From contig DATNPH010000032.1 in the NCBI GenBank assembly GCA_036703315.1, forward strand, positions 1 to 64,000: 64,000 nt of DNA. Reading direction: 5' to 3'. A model generated the notes under the pieces. The model was given only the letters and a program-made list of their open reading frames with translations, searched no databases and had not been told where the DNA came from. Positions 63,428-64,000 of this stretch are shown here, piece after piece (position 1 is the stretch's first letter; each line of letters opens with the position of its first letter). Source of the DNA: DATNPH01 sp036703315. GTDB lineage: Bacteria; Cyanobacteriota; Cyanobacteriia; Cyanobacteriales; Coleofasciculaceae. The position numbers were made by a program, and so were the translations under genes.

Positions 63428-63456
63428 TTGATATAGTAAATAAATAATGTTAAGAT
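63428..63456 (+). promoter_or_regulatory. Probable sigma-70-type promoter of the lasso precursor
   Basis: TTGATA at 63428-63433 and TAAGAT at 63451-63456 are separated by 17 bases, near the consensus spacing. A start near 63463 would leave a short leader to GGAG (63479) and the ATG at 63488. Confidence 0.6.
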
Positions 63457-63487
63457 TAAAGTGTATATTTCATCTAATGGAGATATT

Positions 63488-63628
63488 ATGAACAGTAAAA
63501 AAGCCGCCAAAAAGGCTTACTCGAAACCTCAATTGACCAATTTTGGTGCAGTAAAAGATCTAACCCAAGGACTCAATACCCCTGGTAGTGGAGATGCAAT
63601 ATTCAATGTATTAATTCCAAGCAGGTAA
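63488..63628 (+). CDS. Lasso peptide precursor (A)
   Basis: The 46-residue peptide begins MNSKKAAKKAYSKPQLTNFG and continues AVKDLTQ. It carries the lasso leader pattern Y-x-x-P-x-L-x-x-x-G-x-x-x-x-L-T. Thr at residue 26 is the usual penultimate leader residue, so the cut falls after Gln27, giving core GLNTPGSGDAIFNVLIPSR. Gly1 and Asp9 can form a nine-residue ring with a ten-residue tail. It stands 276 bases after the cyclase with its own promoter. Confidence 0.88.
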   Translation: MNSKKAAKKAYSKPQLTNFGAVKDLTQGLNTPGSGDAIFNVLIPSR

Positions 63629-63654
63629 ATCCTTCGGATAAGCAGCATATAAGC

Positions 63655-63709
63655 GGTAGAAGCATGTCTATTCGCTGGATAAAAAGCGATATTGAGGCTA
63701 GCTTCTACC
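63655..63709. terminator. Stem-loop after the lasso precursor
   Basis: GGTAGAAGC (63655-63663) and GCTTCTACC (63701-63709) form a perfect 9-base stem with a structured loop. There is no T-run, so it may stabilise the precursor mRNA or weaken read-through into the kinase gene. Confidence 0.45.
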
Positions 63710-63844
63710 CAAAATTCATTATTAGAAATAGTTTCAATAGAAAATATTTTAAAAACACATGGTGTTAAAATCTATTACAAAATTGGTGTTATTGGGAATT
63801 TTTTAAAGACAGAATTAAATCATTAAAGGAAATAATAAGAGCCG

Positions 63845-64000
63845 ATGAAAAAGATGTTTGTATATAGTACCTACGGTTTGCGGATTAAGTCTTTCATGCC
63901 TCTACCTGAACTGCTCCCGGCTACTGAATTGGAGTGGGATATTTCAATAGATGTGGGTTCTACTGACTGCATTCCTGTAGAAGTTTTGGGCAAGCAGTGG
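63845..64000 (+). CDS. HPr-kinase-like protein, start only, cut by window edge
   Basis: The open frame from the ATG at 63845 (AAAGGAAATAATAAGAGCCG upstream) begins MKKMFVYSTYGLRIKSFMPL and PELLPATELEWDISIDVGST. This N-terminal YGLRIKSxxPLPEL pattern is like HPr-kinase-type proteins found beside lasso peptides. Paeninodin-type kinases phosphorylate the tail Ser. The catalytic part is outside the window. Confidence 0.68.
   Translation, partial: MKKMFVYSTYGLRIKSFMPLPELLPATELEWDISIDVGSTDCIPVEVLGKQW

Overview
The window is chromosomal DNA from a cyanobacterium. Evidence for this is the very frequent HIP1 octamer (GCGATCGC), a psbY gene for photosystem II, a gamma-class carbonic anhydrase, several cyanobacteria-only unknown families (the TIGR02652-like protein and small single-helix proteins), and many short C-rich/G-rich palindromic repeats between genes. 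I cannot name the genus. Gene density is moderate, and many gaps carry small non-autonomous repeats or gene remnants.

Layout. 1-7 kb: a 2OG-Fe(II) oxygenase cut by the window edge, a fused two-ATPase peptide importer subunit, a glycerophosphodiester phosphodiesterase, an SPFH/prohibitin protein, a decayed TauE/SafE permease carrying an in-frame repeat, and a PAP2 phosphatase. 7-14.7 kb: three CadD-family membrane transporter paralogues interleaved with an amino-acid permease, an exported protein, a DUF202-like protein and small membrane proteins. 14.8-17.4 kb: a recombination scar (a sulfotransferase-like stub joined in frame to the end of an ABC ATPase), an endonuclease/exonuclease/phosphatase protein, and then a footprint of a type V-K CRISPR-associated transposon next to tRNA-Thr, followed by tRNA-Tyr. 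17.5-21 kb: a small membrane protein, a Gfo/Idh/MocA oxidoreductase, queC and a response regulator.

21.4-47 kb is an alpha-glucan/trehalose region: malQ, a treS-maltokinase fusion, glgX, treY and two tandem treZ genes. Set among them are a three-gene phosphorelay operon (sensor kinase, Rcp1-like regulator, hybrid kinase), a Crp/CheB/zinc-ribbon operon and a PAS-Crp regulator. TreY and TreZ make trehalose from glycogen ends; TreS with maltokinase links trehalose, maltose and maltose-1-phosphate; GlgX and MalQ debranch and rearrange glucans. The set suits osmotic or desiccation protection, which is inference. A three-hairpin RNA candidate precedes glgX.

47-60 kb: ilvC behind a MITE-like repeat, a secreted protein, psbY, gamma carbonic anhydrase, a TIGR02652-like protein, a VOC protein, a double M16 peptidase, a Wzc-like tyrosine autokinase and a WecA/MraY-like sugar-phosphate transferase (exopolysaccharide). 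60.5-64 kb: a lasso peptide cluster in the order B1 (PqqD-like), B2 protease, C cyclase, a 46-residue precursor that is easy to miss, and the start of an HPr-kinase-like gene running off the window.

The two most notable items are the CAST footprint at 16883-17250, where repeat, homing spacer, PAM, insertion distance and terminal sites agree with guided insertion beside tRNA-Thr while no CAST protein gene remains in the window, and the lasso cluster with a readable core peptide and its own promoter.
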